A stretch of DNA of 5,974 nucleotides, from NCBI GenBank assembly GCA_002392275.1, contig DGGQ01000144.1, positions 1 through 5,974 of the forward strand. The letters run 5' to 3'. Under the pieces are notes generated by a model. That model saw only the letters and a program-made list of their open reading frames with translations, had not been told where the DNA came from and did no database searches. Every line of letters begins with the position of its first letter. The first letter of the stretch is position 1. The stretch is from Treponema sp. UBA3870 (GTDB lineage: Bacteria > Spirochaetota > Spirochaetia > Treponematales > Treponemataceae). Of this stretch, positions 5,234 to 5,974 are shown in pieces. The translations under genes and the position numbers were made by a program.

Positions 5234-5974
5234 ATGATTGACTTGCATACACATTCTACAGCGTCGGACGGGATTTATTCGCCTTCCGATTTGGTAAAAC
5301 TGGCGGCATCCAAGGGGATTGGGGTCCTTGCTCTGACCGACCATGACAGCACTTCGGGGCTTCTGGAGGCCCAGGAGGAGGCAAAGAGGCAGGGCATTGT
5401 GTTCGTTCCCGGAATAGAGGTGACAATCACTTGGCCGGTTGGGGAATTCCATCTTCTGGGGCTTGGACTTACGCATACTTCCAGGGAGCTTGGCAGGGTG
5501 ATTGAGAAAATCAGGCGGGAGAGGGTCTTCCGCAACAAAAAGATGATAGAAAAACTTGCGGATTTTGGAATCCACCTGTCCTACGACGAGATGCTTGAAA
5601 AATTTGGGTCGGAGAACATTGGCCGCCCACATTTTGCACAGCTCATGGTTGAAAAGGGCTATGTCCAGAACAGGCAGGCCGCTTTTGACAGATTTTTTGC
5701 CGTCGGTCGCCCATGCTATGTCGGTAGGGATGGGGCTGACCTGTACGATGCCGTGGAGGCCATAAAATCTTCCGGCGGGGTTCCGGTTCAGGCGCATCCT
5801 CTTTCCATATATGTGTCCTGGGGTAAGATTGAGGAGACTATGGAAGGAATCAAGGACAGCGGCGTTATGGGACTTGAGGCATGGCATCCGGCTGTAAGGG
5901 TTTCGGAGGCGGAGAGGCTTGTGGAGCTAGGAAAAAAGATGGGGCTTGTTGTCACCGGCGGGTCCGATTTCCAT
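5234..5974 (+). CDS. PHP-domain phosphoesterase, YciV/RNase AM-like (partial, runs off window)
   Basis: The frame is open from ATG 5234 to the last base, 247 codons, so the 3' end is missing. It starts with the PHP signature DLHTHSTASDG (His5, His7, Asp12) and continues with LTDHDS (Asp36, His37), GIEVT (Glu62), EFHLLG (His73), NIGRPHFA (Arg131, His133), VQAHP (His188) and SDFH (Asp245, His247) at the very end. This order, including the GRPHF insert, matches the E. coli YciV/TrpH type, shown to act as a 5'-3' exoribonuclease (RNase AM) and a 3',5'-nucleotide bisphosphate phosphatase; other PHP phosphatases cannot be excluded. E. coli YciV is around 290 aa, so roughly 40 residues should be missing. 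There is no Shine-Dalgarno before the ATG, but the start fits the family because the PHP motif begins at residue 3. The gene is divergent from the Crp-like gene, with 167 bp between start codons. Confidence 0.92.
   Translation, partial: MIDLHTHSTASDGIYSPSDLVKLAASKGIGVLALTDHDSTSGLLEAQEEAKRQGIVFVPGIEVTITWPVGEFHLLGLGLTHTSRELGRVIEKIRRERVFRNKKMIEKLADFGIHLSYDEMLEKFGSENIGRPHFAQLMVEKGYVQNRQAAFDRFFAVGRPCYVGRDGADLYDAVEAIKSSGGVPVQAHPLSIYVSWGKIEETMEGIKDSGVMGLEAWHPAVRVSEAERLVELGKKMGLVVTGGSDFH

Noticed and set aside
5222..5887. 221-codon open frame on the minus strand
   Set aside because: It lies fully opposite the PHP gene, whose plus-strand product has every family motif. The antisense frame has no recognisable domain and reflects codon bias.

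Overview
The window looks like chromosomal DNA of a spirochete, most likely a Treponema-type bacterium. This is inferred from the protein style (an FPGC lipobox, a large double cyclic-nucleotide-domain Crp-like protein), the moderate GC content and the AT-rich promoter gaps. No 16S or other decisive marker is present, so the genus is a judgement and not a reading. The window holds seven protein genes, two of them cut by the window edges, and one tRNA gene.

Left part (1-988, plus strand): the 3' end of an elongation factor G gene, then a 225-aa P-loop ATPase of unknown function. The ATPase Shine-Dalgarno overlaps the fusA stop codon, and a strong intrinsic terminator at 954-988 closes the unit. 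From 1010 a separate promoter drives radC (JAMM/MPN+ family). A second promoter at 1813-1841 drives a two-gene envelope operon: a secreted protein with a beta-barrel-like composition, overlapping by 20 nt a lipoprotein metallophosphoesterase with a complete set of metal ligands.

Middle (3590-3738, minus strand): a tRNA-Thr(CGT) gene with its own promoter and terminator. It converges with the envelope operon and lies downstream of a 425-aa minus-strand gene. That gene encodes a protein with two cyclic-nucleotide-binding domains and a Crp-type winged helix.

Right part (5067-5974): a short divergent promoter region separates the Crp-like gene from a plus-strand PHP-domain phosphoesterase of the YciV/RNase AM type, which runs off the window end. 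An 8-bp direct repeat in this region overlaps the putative -10 elements of both genes, making it a candidate control site.

The most notable pattern is that three independent plus-strand genes (radC, the beta-barrel candidate, the PHP gene) have a -10-like box only 3-9 nt before the start codon and no Shine-Dalgarno. This suggests leaderless mRNAs. In contrast, the internal ATPase gene and the Crp-like gene have clear Shine-Dalgarno sites. I see no mobile element, CRISPR array or obviously new multi-gene system. The unknown ATPase beside EF-G and the barrel/phosphoesterase pair are the least described genes here.
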